From assembly GCF_041435095.1 (NCBI RefSeq), contig NZ_CP108025.1, forward strand, positions 7,440,001 to 7,504,000: a DNA stretch of 64,000 bases, in the 5' to 3' direction. The stretch is from Kitasatospora sp. NBC_00315. Its GTDB lineage: Bacteria > Actinomycetota > Actinomycetes > Streptomycetales > Streptomycetaceae. A program made the translations under genes and the position numbers. The notes beneath the pieces are model-generated. The model worked only from the letters and a program-made list of their open reading frames with translations. It made no database searches and had not been told where the DNA came from. Shown piece by piece: positions 56,330 through 64,000 of the stretch (position 1 is the stretch's first letter; every line of letters begins with the position of its first letter).

Positions 56330-57760
56330 CAGCCCCGAAGTCCCCGACCCCGCCGGCTCGACGGCCTCCGGTTCGGGTGTCTCCTCCAGGATCACGTGCG
56401 CGTTCGTCCCGCTCACGCCGAACGACGACACTCCCGCCCGGCGTACCCGTGCCTCGTCCCGAACCCACGGTCGGGCCTCCGTCAGCAGCCGCACATTCCC
56501 CGATGTCCAGTCGACGTGCGATGACGGCTCGTCCACATGCAACGTCCGCGGCAACACGTCGTTCCGAAGTGCCATCACCATCTTGATGACACTGCCCACA
56601 CCCGCCGCGGCGACCGAGTGGCCGATGTTGGACTTGAGCGTCCCCAGCCAGAGCGGTCGGCCGTCGGAGCGGTCCTCGCCGTAGGCCTCCTGAAGGGCCT
56701 GGGCTTCGATGGGGTCGCCCAGCCGCGTCCCCGTCCCGTGGGCCTCGACGGCGTCGACGTCGGCGGGGGCGAGGTGGGCGTTGCTCAGGGCCTGGCGAAT
56801 GACCCTCCGCTGCGACGGCCCGTTGGGCGCGGTGAGACCGTTGGACGCGCCGTCCTGGTTCACCGCGCTGCCACGCACCACCGCCAGCACCCGGTGACCG
56901 TTGCGCCTGGCGTCGGAGAGCCGCTCGACGAGCAGCATTCCCGCGCCCTCGCCCCAGCCCGTACCGTCGGCCGCGTCCGAGAACGCCTTGCACCGACCGT
57001 CGATGGAGAGGCCGTGATGACGGGCGAACTCGACGAAGACCAGCGGGGTCGCGAGCACCGAGGCACCGCCCGCGAAGGCCATGGTGCACTCGTCGGCGCG
57101 CAGGGCCTGGCAGGCCAGGTGCAGGGCTACCAGGGACGAGGAGCAGGCGGTGTCGATGGTGACCGCGGGCCCTTCGAGGCCGAGGGTGTAGGAGATGCGC
57201 CCGGACGCGATGCTGGCGGCGGCGCCGGTCAGCAGGTAGCCCTCGACCTCCGAACTCCGGCCGTGCTGACCGGTCGTGTAGTCCTGCGGGTTGATCCCCG
57301 TGAAGACCCCGATCCGGTTGCCGCGGACCGAGGTCGGGTCGATTCCGGCGTGTTCGAGTGACTGCCAGGCGGTCTCCAGGAGGAGCCGCTGCTGGGGGTC
57401 CATCGCCAGCGCCTCACGCGGTGAGATGCCGAAGAACTCCGCGTCGAACCCGCCTGCGTCGTACAGGAATCCGCCGTGCTTCGTGTAGGAGGTGCCCGGG
57501 TGGTCCGGGTCGGGGTGGTAGAGGCTGTCGAGTGCCCAGCCGCGGTCCGTGGGGAACTCCCCGATCGCGTCCGTCCCCGAGTTGACGAGGTCCCAGAGAT
57601 CCGCGGGCGACCCGACGCCGCCCGGGTAACGGCAGGCCATGCCCACGATGGCGATCGGCTCCTGTTCCCGTTCGACGACCTCGTACAGGCGCCGCCGGGT
57701 CCGGTCCAGGTCGGCGGTGACCCGCTTGAGGTATTCGAGGAGCTTTTCGTCGTTCGCCAC
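55604..57760 (-). CDS. PKS3 fragment a: docking coil, KS3 and N-terminal AT3
   Basis: First open segment of the split gene. It holds the docking coil, a complete KS (about 57667-56390, Cys codon 57143-57145, TACSSS) and the AT through GHSLGE to 'TTLHTTQDRITP'. There the frame runs into a TGA at 55604-55606, created by loss of one G in 55610-55614. Translated alone it would be a KS with about half an AT and no ACP, hence inactive. The gene starts 62 bases after PKS4; a 6-bp hairpin (57786-57802) lies in that gap just ahead of the AAGGA. Confidence 0.8.
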   Translation of the reverse strand: MANDEKLLEYLKRVTADLDRTRRRLYEVVEREQEPIAIVGMACRYPGGVGSPADLWDLVNSGTDAIGEFPTDRGWALDSLYHPDPDHPGTSYTKHGGFLYDAGGFDAEFFGISPREALAMDPQQRLLLETAWQSLEHAGIDPTSVRGNRIGVFTGINPQDYTTGQHGRSSEVEGYLLTGAAASIASGRISYTLGLEGPAVTIDTACSSSLVALHLACQALRADECTMAFAGGASVLATPLVFVEFARHHGLSIDGRCKAFSDAADGTGWGEGAGMLLVERLSDARRNGHRVLAVVRGSAVNQDGASNGLTAPNGPSQRRVIRQALSNAHLAPADVDAVEAHGTGTRLGDPIEAQALQEAYGEDRSDGRPLWLGTLKSNIGHSVAAAGVGSVIKMVMALRNDVLPRTLHVDEPSSHVDWTSGNVRLLTEARPWVRDEARVRRAGVSSFGVSGTNAHVILEETPEPEAVEPAGSGTSGLPSGLPSVWVLSGKSQAALHAQAAALHTHVTAHPDLDPADVGATLASGRAVFEHRATVIATDRDQALNALTALTTGQPHPSLVIAPASGSHGKTAFLCSGQGTQYPGMAHGLYQAYPTFATALDEVCAHFEPHLDTPLRDLLLNTDNGDGDSDGLLAQTLYAQPALFALQVALHRLLTDTYHITPHYLAGHSLGEVTAAHLAGILTLPDTTRFIATRAHLMHTMPPGTMTTLHTTQDRITPS
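55610..55614 (-). other. Frameshift site in AT3 (same one-base deletion)
   Basis: Identical to the site at 52539-52543, including the neighbouring GATGCGG that distinguishes these two copies from the in-frame copies (GAGACGG in module 5, GATTCGG in module 2). Confidence 0.85.
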
Positions 57761-57822
57761 GTCTGGTTTCACGTCCTTGGGAGAACCCCGTTGCGCACGG
57801 GGGGAGTTCTGGTTGATCTGGT

Positions 57823-60800
57823 TCAGGAGAGACCGAGGTCCCGGTCGATGAAGGCGAGCAGCTCGTCCGGGGTGGCCGACGCGAACCTGTGGTCGTCGTC
57901 CATCTCTTCGGAGGCGGGCTGTCGGGAGCCGCTCCACTTGAGCATCAGCGACTGCAACCGCCGGGTGACCCGCTCACAGGCGGTGTCGTCCCGGTTCAGC
58001 GCGGTGAGTGCGGACTCCAGCTTGTCGAGCTCGGCCAGTACCGGGTCGACGCCCATGTCGGCGGGGGCCAGCAGCCTGGTGGTGAGGTGGTGGGTGAGGG
58101 TGGTGGCGGTGGGGTGGTCGAAGGCGATGGTGGTGGGTAGGCGTAGGCCGGTGGTGTGGGTGAGGTGGTTGCGTAGTTCGACGGCGGTGAGGGAGTCGAA
58201 GCCGAGGTCGCGGAAGGTGTGGTCGGGGTCGATGGTGTGGGGGGTGGGGTGGCCGAGGACGGTGGCGATGTGGGTGCGGACGAGGGTGAGGAGGGTTTCG
58301 TGTCGCTGGTCGGGGGTGAGGGCGGCGAGGCGGGCGGGCAGGTCGGTGGCGGGTGTCGTGTTCGGGTGGCGGCGGTGGCCCGTGCGGGTGGTGGGGGTGA
58401 GGTGGCTGAGGAGGGGTGGGGTGGGGTGGGTGGGGTGGAGGTCGGCGGGCAGCAGGGCGGGGCGGCCGGTGGTCAGGGCGGTGTCGAGGAGGGTGAGGGC
58501 GTCGGGGGTGGTGAGGGGGCGTAGTCCGGAGCGGGTGATGCGGTGGTGGTCGCCGGTGTCGAGGTGGCCGGTCATGCCGCTGGTCTGTGCCCAGAGTCCC
58601 CAGGCGAGGGAGAGGGCGGGCAGGCCGTGGGTGTGGCGTTGGTGGGCGAGGGCGTCGAGGGCTGCGTTGGCGGCGGCGTAGTTGCCCTGGCCGGGTGAGC
58701 CGAGGACGCCGGCGGCGGAGGAGAACAGCACGAACGCGGACAGGTCCATGTGGCGGGTCAGCTCGTCCAGGTGTCGCGCGGCCTCCCATTTCGGTGCCAG
58801 GACCGCCCGCAGCCGTGCTTCGTCGAGGCCGGTGATGGTCGCGTCGTCCAGGACGCCGGCGGTGTGCACCACCGCGGTGAGCGGCCGGTCCGCGGGGATG
58901 CCGGCGAGCAGTTCGGCCAGCTGCCCGCGGTCGGCGACGTCACACGCGGTGAGCGTCACCTTGGCGCCCAGGGCGGCGAGTTCGGCCATCAGCTCCTCGG
59001 CGCCCGGCGCCTGCGGCCCGCGCCGGGAGGCCAGGAGGAGGTGCCGCACTCCGTGCGAGGCGGCCAGGTGGCGGGCGACGGCCGCACCGAGGGTACCCGT
59101 ACCGCCGGTCACCAGGACCGTCGCGTCCGGGTCCAGGGGGGTGGGCAGGGTGAGGACGTTCTTGCCGACGTGACGGCCGCACTGCATCGCTCGCAGCGTC
59201 TCGCGCACCTGGCGCACGTCCCACGCGGTCACCGGCAGTGGTTGCAGTACGCCGCGGTGGAACAGGTCCACGATCGTGCGCAGGATCTGTCCCACCCGTT
59301 CGGCGCCGACGTCCATCAGGTCATACGCCCGGTAGGACCGCCCCGGGAACTGCCGCTCCACCTGCAGTGTGTCGCGGATGTCGGTCTTGCCGAGCTCCAG
59401 GAACCGGCCTCCCTGCTCGGTGCACAGACGCAGGGAGGCGTCGACGAAGGGTCCGGTCAGGCAGTTCAGGACCACGTCCATTCCCAGCCCGTCACTGGCC
59501 TGGCGCAACTGCTTCTCGAAGTCCGGGGTGCGGCTGGAGGCGATCCGCTCCGCGGGGATGCCGAGCGCGTGCAGGTGCGGCCACTTGGCCTGGCTCGCGG
59601 TGGCGAAGACCTCCGCCCCCAGGTGGCGGGCCAGTTGCACCGCGGCCATCCCCACACCGCCGGCCGCGGCGTGGATGAGCACCCGCTCACCGGGCCGCAC
59701 GCCCGCCAGATCGACCAGACCCAGGTAGGCGGTCGCGAACACCACCGGCACCGACGCCGCCTGCGCGAACGACCACCCCCGCGGCACCCGCGCCAACACC
59801 GCGGCCTGCGCGACCACCACCGGCGCGAACGCCTCCCCGAACACCCCGAACACCCGATCCCCCACCACCAGACCCTCCACCCCCGGCCCGACCTCCACCA
59901 CCACCCCCGCACCCTCGTTGCCCATTCCGGTGAGTCCCGGTCCCAGGCCGAGGGCGACGAGCACATCGCGGAAGTTCACCCCCGCCGCCCGCAACGCGAC
60001 CCGCACCTGACCCGGCCCGAGAACAGCCGCGCCGGCATCGGAAGCGACCGGCACAACGTCGTCCAACGTCCCCGAGCCGTCGCAGCCCAGCCGCCACCCC
60101 GTACCAGCGGGCAGCACCAGTCCCGTGCCCGTCACCGCTGTCGGTACGAGGCGTGGGATGTGGATGGTGGCGTTGCGGAGGGCGGTTTGTGGTTCGCCGG
60201 TTGCGAGGGCTGTGGTGATGTCGGTGTGGTGGGGGTGGGGCTGGTTGGTGTCGAGGAGGTGGAAGTGGTCGGGGTGTTCGGTTTGGGCGGTGCGGACGAG
60301 GCCCCATACGGCTGCGTGGGCGGGGTCGGTGGTGGTTTGGGTGGGGGTGGTGGTGGCGTTTTGGGTGGTGATGACGAGGCGGGTGTGGGGTGGGTGGTCT
60401 TGGGTGAGCCAGGTTTGCAGGGTGTGGAGGGCGGCGTGTGTCACGTCGGTGATGTCGCCGGGTGGGCATTGCCATAGCTGGTAGTCGAGCACCGGGTGGT
60501 CGGGTGTGGGGTGGGTGGGGTGTGGTGGGGCGGGGATCCAGTGCAGTTCGAGGAGGGTGCCGTGGGTGGGGGTGCCGTGGGTGGGGGTGGGGAGGGGGCG
60601 CAGGGTGAGGGTGTTGAGGGTGAGGACGGGGGTGCCGGTTTCGTCGGTGGCGTGGAGGGTGAGGGTGGTGGCGTTGTGGTCGGTGGGGGTGAGGTGGATG
60701 CGCAGGGTGGTGGTGGTGTGGGTGTGGAGGTCGGTGTGGGTGAAGGTGTGCGGTAGTAGAGCGGGGTGGGGGTGGTCGTGGGGGGTGTCGTGGTCGTGGG

Positions 60801-63800
60801 TGTTGTGGTGGGGGGTGTTGTGGTGGGGGGTGAGGAGGGCGACGGTTTGGATGGCGGCGTCGAGGAGTGCGGGGTGGAGGGCGAAGCCGTGGGTGTTGTG
60901 GTGGGGGGTGTGGTGGGGGAGGTGGACTTCGGCGAGGATGCCGTCGGTGTGGTGCCAGGCGGTGGTGAGTCCTTGGAAGAGGGGGCCGTAGTTGAATCCG
61001 TTGTGGGTGAGGTGGTCGTAGAGCTGGTCGAGGTTGATGGGTTGTGCGTCGGGTGGTGGCCAGGGGCCGGTGAGGGTCTCGTCGGCGGGCGGGGTGGTGT
61101 TGGTGGGTGGGCTGAGGAGACCGTCGGCGTGGCGGGTCCATGCGTCGTGGTGGGCGGGGCGGCTGTGGATGGTGATGGTGCGCTGGCCGGCCTCGTTGGT
61201 GGATGAGAGCGCTACCTGGATGGTGGTGTGGCCGGTGTCGGGGATGACGAGGGGGGTGTGGAGGGTGAGTTCGTCGACGTGGGGGCAGTTGGTGTGTCGG
61301 CCGGCGTGGAGGGCGAGTTCGAGCATGGCGGCGCCGGGGAGCAGGACGGTGTCGGCGATGGTGTGGTCGGCGAGCCAGGGGTGGCTCTGGAGGGAGAGCC
61401 GGCCGGTGAGGATGAGGCCGTCGCCGTCGGCGAGTTCCACTGCGGCGGACAGGAGGGGGTGGTCGGGGGTGTCGAGGCCGGCGGCCGTCACTCCGGCGGT
61501 GTTGGTGGGGGTTTTGAGCCAGTAGTGGGTGCGTTGGAAGGGGTAGGTGGGGAGGTCGGTGCCGGTGCCGGTGCCGGTGCCGGTGGTGCCGGTGGTGTGG
61601 TGGTGGTGGGTGTGCCAGGGGGTGGGGGTGTGGGCGAGGGCGGTGAGGAGGTGGTGGGTGGGGTTGTGGTGGTGGGGGTGGAGGAGGGCGGTGGCGGTGG
61701 GGGTGTGGTGGGGGAGGTTGTGGTGGGTGAGGGTGGTGAGGGTGTGGTCGGGGCCGAGTTCGATGTAGGTGGTGACGTTGTTGGTGTGGAGGGTTTGGGT
61801 GGTGTTGGCGTAGTGGACGGGGTTGCGGGCTTGGTGGGTCCAGTACTGGTGGGTGGTGGGGTCGCCGGGGGTTGCGGTGATGAGGGGGGTGTGGGGTTGG
61901 TGGAGGGTGAGTTCGCTTGCGGCGGTGTGGAGTTGGTCGAGGATGGTGTCGGTGTGTGGGGAGTGGAAGGCTTTGGTGCTATGTAGGGGTTTGGTGGTGA
62001 TGCCTTGGGTGTGGCAGAGGGTGGTGAGGTGGTTGATGGTGTCGGTGTCGCCGCTGATGACGATGGAGGTGGGTGTGTTGATGGCGGCGATGGAGATTTT
62101 GTCGTCCAGGCCGTTCAGGAGGGGGGTGATTCGGTCTTGGGTGGTGTGGAGGGTGGTCATGGTGCCGGGGGGCATGGTGTGCATGAGGTGGGCGCGGGTG
62201 GCGATGAAGCGGGTGGTGTCGGGGAGGGTGAGGATTCCGGCGAGGTGGGCTGCGGTGACTTCTCCGAGTGAGTGTCCGGCGAGGTAGTGGGGGGTGATGT
62301 GGTAGGTGTCGGTGAGCAGTCGGTGCAGGGCGACTTGGAGGGCGAACAGTGCGGGTTGGGCGTAGAGCGTCTGGGCGAGTAGCCCGTCACCGTCACCGTT
62401 GTCGGTGTTGAGGAGGAGGTCGCGCAGGGGTGCGTCGAGGTGGGGTTCGAAGTGTGCGCAGACTTCGTCCAGGGCGGTGGCGAAGGTGGGGTAGGCCTGG
62501 TAGAGGCCGTGGGCCATGCCGGGGTATTGGGTGCCCTGGCCGGAGCAGAGGAACGCGGTCTTTCCATGTGTCCCGCGGGCCGGCGCGATGACGAGGGAGG
62601 GGTGGGGTTGTCCGGTGGTGAGGGCGGTGAGGGCGTTCAGGGCCTGATCGCGGTCGGTGGCGATGACGGTGGCGCGGTGTTCGAAGACCGCGCGGCCCGA
62701 CGCGAGAGTCGCGCCGACATCGGCGGGGTCGAGGTCGGGGTGGGCGGTGACGTGGGTGTGCAGGGCGGTGGCCTGGGCGTGCAGCGCGGCCTGCGACTTG
62801 CCCGAGAGCACCCACACCGACGGCAGCCCCGAAGCCCCCGACCCCGCCGGCTCGACGGCCTTCGGTTCGGGTGCCTCCTCCAGGATCACGTGCGCGTTCG
62901 TCCCGCTCACGCCGAACGAGGACACCCCTGCCCGGCGCACGTGATCAGCTTCCGGGGCCCACGGTCGGGCCTCCGTCAGCAGCCGCACATTCCCCGACGC
63001 CCAGTCGACGTGCGACGACGGCTCGTCCACATGCAACGTCCGCGGCAACACGCCGTGACGCAGCGCCATCACCATCTTGATGAGGCCGGCCATGCCGGCC
63101 GCGGCCTGGGTGTGGCCGATGTTGGACTTCACTGAGCCGAGCCACAACGGCTTTTCCTGGGAGCGGTCTTGGCCGTATGTGGTGAGGAGGGCGTGGGCTT
63201 CGATGGGGTCGCCCAGTTTCGTCCCCGTGCCGTGGGCTTCTACCGCGTCGACGTCCGCAGCTGTCAACCCGGCACTGGTGAGGGCCTGGCGGATGACCCG
63301 TTGCTGGGACGGCCCGTTGGGTGCGGTGAGACCGTTGGAGGCGCCGTCCTGGTTCACCGCGCTGCCGCGCATCACCGCCAGTACCCGGTGACCGTTGCGC
63401 CTGGCGTCGGAGAGTCGTTCGACGAGGAGGGTGCCGGCCCCTTCGCTCCAGCTGGTGCCGTCGGCCGCGGAGGCGAAGGGCTTGCACCGTCCGTCGGGGG
63501 CGAGGCCGCGTTGGCGGGAGAACTCGGTGAAGACGCGTGGTGTGGCCATGATGCTGACGCCGCTCGCGAGTGCCATGGTGCACTCGCCGGCGCGTAGGGC
63601 CTGGGCTGCCAGGTGCAGGGCGACCAGGGAGGACGAGCAGGCCGTGTCGACGGTCACCGCCGGGCCTTCGAGGCCGAGGGTGTAGGAGACACGGCCGGAG
63701 ACGACGCTGCCTGCGGTGCCGGTGAGGGTGTAGCCCTCGCTGTCGTCCGGCGTCTTGTGGGTGTGGCCGGCGTAGTCGTGTCCGTTGATGCCGGTGAAGA

Positions 63801-64000
63801 CGCCGGTGGAGGTGCCGTGGAGGGTCTGGGGGTTGATGCCGGCGTGTTCGACGGCTTCCCAGGCGGCTTCGAGCAGGAGCCGCTGCTGCGGGTCCATCGC
63901 CAGCGCCTCACGCGGCGAGATCCCGAAGAATCCCGCGTCGAACTCTCCGGCCTCGTACAGGAATCCGCCGTGCCTCGTGTAGGAGGTGCCCGGGTGATCC
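57823..64000 (-). CDS. milA1: Type I modular PKS, module 2 and C-terminal docking domain (5' end beyond window)
   Basis: The frame is open through the right edge. Visible in order: KS lacking its first part ('DHPGTSYTRHGGF' onward, TACSSS present), and malonyl AT (GHSLGE, KAFH). Next come DH (HTIADTVLLP, about 61480-60590), ER (about 60100-59180, AAAGGVGMAAVQ loop), KR (GGTGTLG, B-type LDD, NYAAANA) and ACP (LGFDSLTA, about 58300-58080). A docking tail ends 'LLAFIDRDLGLS'. A fully reducing, malonate-using last module just ahead of the ketone-leaving module 3 fits module 2 of a milbemycin-type line, making C22-C23 saturated; avermectin lacks this ER. The tail is the class that pairs with the PKS3 coil. 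The loading module and module 1 should lie upstream, beyond 64000. The symbol is by analogy. Confidence 0.88.
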   Translation of the reverse strand, partial: DHPGTSYTRHGGFLYEAGEFDAGFFGISPREALAMDPQQRLLLEAAWEAVEHAGINPQTLHGTSTGVFTGINGHDYAGHTHKTPDDSEGYTLTGTAGSVVSGRVSYTLGLEGPAVTVDTACSSSLVALHLAAQALRAGECTMALASGVSIMATPRVFTEFSRQRGLAPDGRCKPFASAADGTSWSEGAGTLLVERLSDARRNGHRVLAVMRGSAVNQDGASNGLTAPNGPSQQRVIRQALTSAGLTAADVDAVEAHGTGTKLGDPIEAHALLTTYGQDRSQEKPLWLGSVKSNIGHTQAAAGMAGLIKMVMALRHGVLPRTLHVDEPSSHVDWASGNVRLLTEARPWAPEADHVRRAGVSSFGVSGTNAHVILEEAPEPKAVEPAGSGASGLPSVWVLSGKSQAALHAQATALHTHVTAHPDLDPADVGATLASGRAVFEHRATVIATDRDQALNALTALTTGQPHPSLVIAPARGTHGKTAFLCSGQGTQYPGMAHGLYQAYPTFATALDEVCAHFEPHLDAPLRDLLLNTDNGDGDGLLAQTLYAQPALFALQVALHRLLTDTYHITPHYLAGHSLGEVTAAHLAGILTLPDTTRFIATRAHLMHTMPPGTMTTLHTTQDRITPLLNGLDDKISIAAINTPTSIVISGDTDTINHLTTLCHTQGITTKPLHSTKAFHSPHTDTILDQLHTAASELTLHQPHTPLITATPGDPTTHQYWTHQARNPVHYANTTQTLHTNNVTTYIELGPDHTLTTLTHHNLPHHTPTATALLHPHHHNPTHHLLTALAHTPTPWHTHHHHTTGTTGTGTGTGTDLPTYPFQRTHYWLKTPTNTAGVTAAGLDTPDHPLLSAAVELADGDGLILTGRLSLQSHPWLADHTIADTVLLPGAAMLELALHAGRHTNCPHVDELTLHTPLVIPDTGHTTIQVALSSTNEAGQRTITIHSRPAHHDAWTRHADGLLSPPTNTTPPADETLTGPWPPPDAQPINLDQLYDHLTHNGFNYGPLFQGLTTAWHHTDGILAEVHLPHHTPHHNTHGFALHPALLDAAIQTVALLTPHHNTPHHNTHDHDTPHDHPHPALLPHTFTHTDLHTHTTTTLRIHLTPTDHNATTLTLHATDETGTPVLTLNTLTLRPLPTPTHGTPTHGTLLELHWIPAPPHPTHPTPDHPVLDYQLWQCPPGDITDVTHAALHTLQTWLTQDHPPHTRLVITTQNATTTPTQTTTDPAHAAVWGLVRTAQTEHPDHFHLLDTNQPHPHHTDITTALATGEPQTALRNATIHIPRLVPTAVTGTGLVLPAGTGWRLGCDGSGTLDDVVPVASDAGAAVLGPGQVRVALRAAGVNFRDVLVALGLGPGLTGMGNEGAGVVVEVGPGVEGLVVGDRVFGVFGEAFAPVVVAQAAVLARVPRGWSFAQAASVPVVFATAYLGLVDLAGVRPGERVLIHAAAGGVGMAAVQLARHLGAEVFATASQAKWPHLHALGIPAERIASSRTPDFEKQLRQASDGLGMDVVLNCLTGPFVDASLRLCTEQGGRFLELGKTDIRDTLQVERQFPGRSYRAYDLMDVGAERVGQILRTIVDLFHRGVLQPLPVTAWDVRQVRETLRAMQCGRHVGKNVLTLPTPLDPDATVLVTGGTGTLGAAVARHLAASHGVRHLLLASRRGPQAPGAEELMAELAALGAKVTLTACDVADRGQLAELLAGIPADRPLTAVVHTAGVLDDATITGLDEARLRAVLAPKWEAARHLDELTRHMDLSAFVLFSSAAGVLGSPGQGNYAAANAALDALAHQRHTHGLPALSLAWGLWAQTSGMTGHLDTGDHHRITRSGLRPLTTPDALTLLDTALTTGRPALLPADLHPTHPTPPLLSHLTPTTRTGHRRHPNTTPATDLPARLAALTPDQRHETLLTLVRTHIATVLGHPTPHTIDPDHTFRDLGFDSLTAVELRNHLTHTTGLRLPTTIAFDHPTATTLTHHLTTRLLAPADMGVDPVLAELDKLESALTALNRDDTACERVTRRLQSLMLKWSGSRQPASEEMDDDHRFASATPDELLAFIDRDLGLS
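58075..59916 (-). repeat. Repeat D, copy 2: ER-KR-ACP cassette of module 2 (inverted)
   Basis: Inverted partner of 24448-26290. Modules 2 and 7 are the only ER-bearing modules in the window, and both use this cassette. Confidence 0.87.
60129..62938 (-). repeat. Repeat E, copy 2: AT-DH-KR(N) block of module 2 (inverted)
   Basis: Inverted partner of 27580-30435. Its AT part is also shared with modules 3-5 (repeat F). Confidence 0.87.

Larger units (their letters stand above)
39700..57760 (-). pseudogene. milA2: Reconstructed PKS3 gene (modules 3-6), split by two identical one-base deletions
   Basis: Read across two frameshifts, one PKS gene runs from GTG 57760 to the stop at 39700. A start at 57760 gives the docking coil 'VANDEKLLEYLKR'; an AAGGA lies about 13 bases upstream. 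Modules: 3 KS-AT(malonyl)-ACP; 4 KS-AT(malonyl)-KR-ACP; 5 KS-AT(malonyl)-KR-ACP; 6 KS-AT(methylmalonyl)-DH-KR-ACP, then a C-terminal docking region ('IDAMDVDSLIGLA') of the type that pairs with the PKS2 N-terminus. This gives the C21 ketone, C19-OH, C17-OH and C14-methyl/C14-C15 alkene of milbemycin. Both deletions are in the same G run of the AT gene (52539-52543 and 55610-55614), and reading resumes correctly after each in the expected frame. Whether this is a true double null allele or a homopolymer assembly error cannot be told from sequence. Confidence 0.8.

Noticed and set aside
52533..57760. PKS3 as three separate genes
   Set aside because: The second and third segments begin in mid-AT without start codons or ribosome binding sites and continue the domain exactly in the frame expected after a one-base deletion.
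57761..57937. N-terminal extension of PKS3 beyond GTG 57760 (GTG 57772 or further)
   Set aside because: The extension would overlap the end of PKS4 and is not docking-like. GTG 57772 lies only a few bases from the AAGGA, too close for initiation.
3736..64000. Identification as avermectin or nemadectin cluster
   Set aside because: Avermectin needs a C13 oxygen (no ER in module 7) and sugar genes, and nemadectin a C23 hydroxyl; the ER in modules 2 and 7 contradicts both. No glycosyltransferase or deoxysugar gene is present in the window.
1..64000. tRNA, rRNA, insertion sequences, attachment sites or replication origins
   Set aside because: No tRNA-like cloverleaf, transposase motif with terminal repeats, or origin iterons were seen on reading either strand.

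Overview
The window is high-GC actinobacterial DNA, most likely from Streptomyces. Codon bias, AGGAG-type ribosome binding sites, secreted and membrane protein types and modular type I polyketide synthases (PKS) all fit. Nearly all of it (about 3.7-64 kb) is one biosynthetic gene cluster. Its domain logic matches a milbemycin/meilingmycin-type 16-membered spiroketal macrolide, the non-glycosylated relatives of avermectin.

Layout. Positions 1-3.6 kb are a flank: the C-terminal end of an AI-2E/PerM-type membrane protein, a truncated copy and then an intact copy of a flavodoxin-fold FMN reductase, a gene remnant between them, a 31-codon orphan ORF, and a secreted allene-oxide-cyclase-barrel protein closed by a strong hairpin terminator. 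An SDR reductase (minus strand, 3736-4566) shares a divergent promoter region with the plus-strand operon PKS1 (4711-20112, modules 10-12 plus thioesterase), PKS2 (20177-37033, modules 7-9) and a cytochrome P450 (37152-38546). An 18-bp hairpin at 38578-38617 separates this operon from the convergent minus-strand operon. Read in transcription order from the right edge, that operon is PKS4 (from beyond 64000 to 57823, module 2), PKS3 (57760-39700, modules 3-6) and an AveC-family spirocyclase (39663-38635). The loading module, module 1 and any pathway regulator must lie beyond the right edge or elsewhere.

How they work together. Docking-domain types order the proteins PKS4 > PKS3 > PKS2 > PKS1. 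AT signatures and reductive domains read, for modules 2-12: malonyl/full reduction; malonyl/none (ketone, C21); malonyl/KR; malonyl/KR; methylmalonyl/DH-KR; methylmalonyl/DH-ER-KR; malonyl/DH-KR; methylmalonyl/DH-KR; malonyl/KR; methylmalonyl/dead KR (ketone, C5); malonyl/DH-KR-TE. This reproduces the milbemycin backbone C1-C23. The AveC homologue would form the C17-C25 spiroketal, the P450 the C6-C8a furan ring, and the SDR would reduce the C5 ketone left by the dead KR. No C5 O-methyltransferase is visible.

Unusual points. (1) PKS3 carries the same one-base G deletion in two AT domains (modules 3 and 4), splitting it into three reading frames. (2) The PKS genes are full of near-identical, strongly strand-skewed repeats (GRINS-type), in direct and inverted orientation, that mark cassette-by-cassette gene conversion. 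One is an ER-KR-ACP cassette shared by the only two fully reducing modules. (3) The module 11 KR has lost its cofactor loop, catalytic Tyr and Lys. (4) The P450 lacks the usual I-helix acid-alcohol pair.
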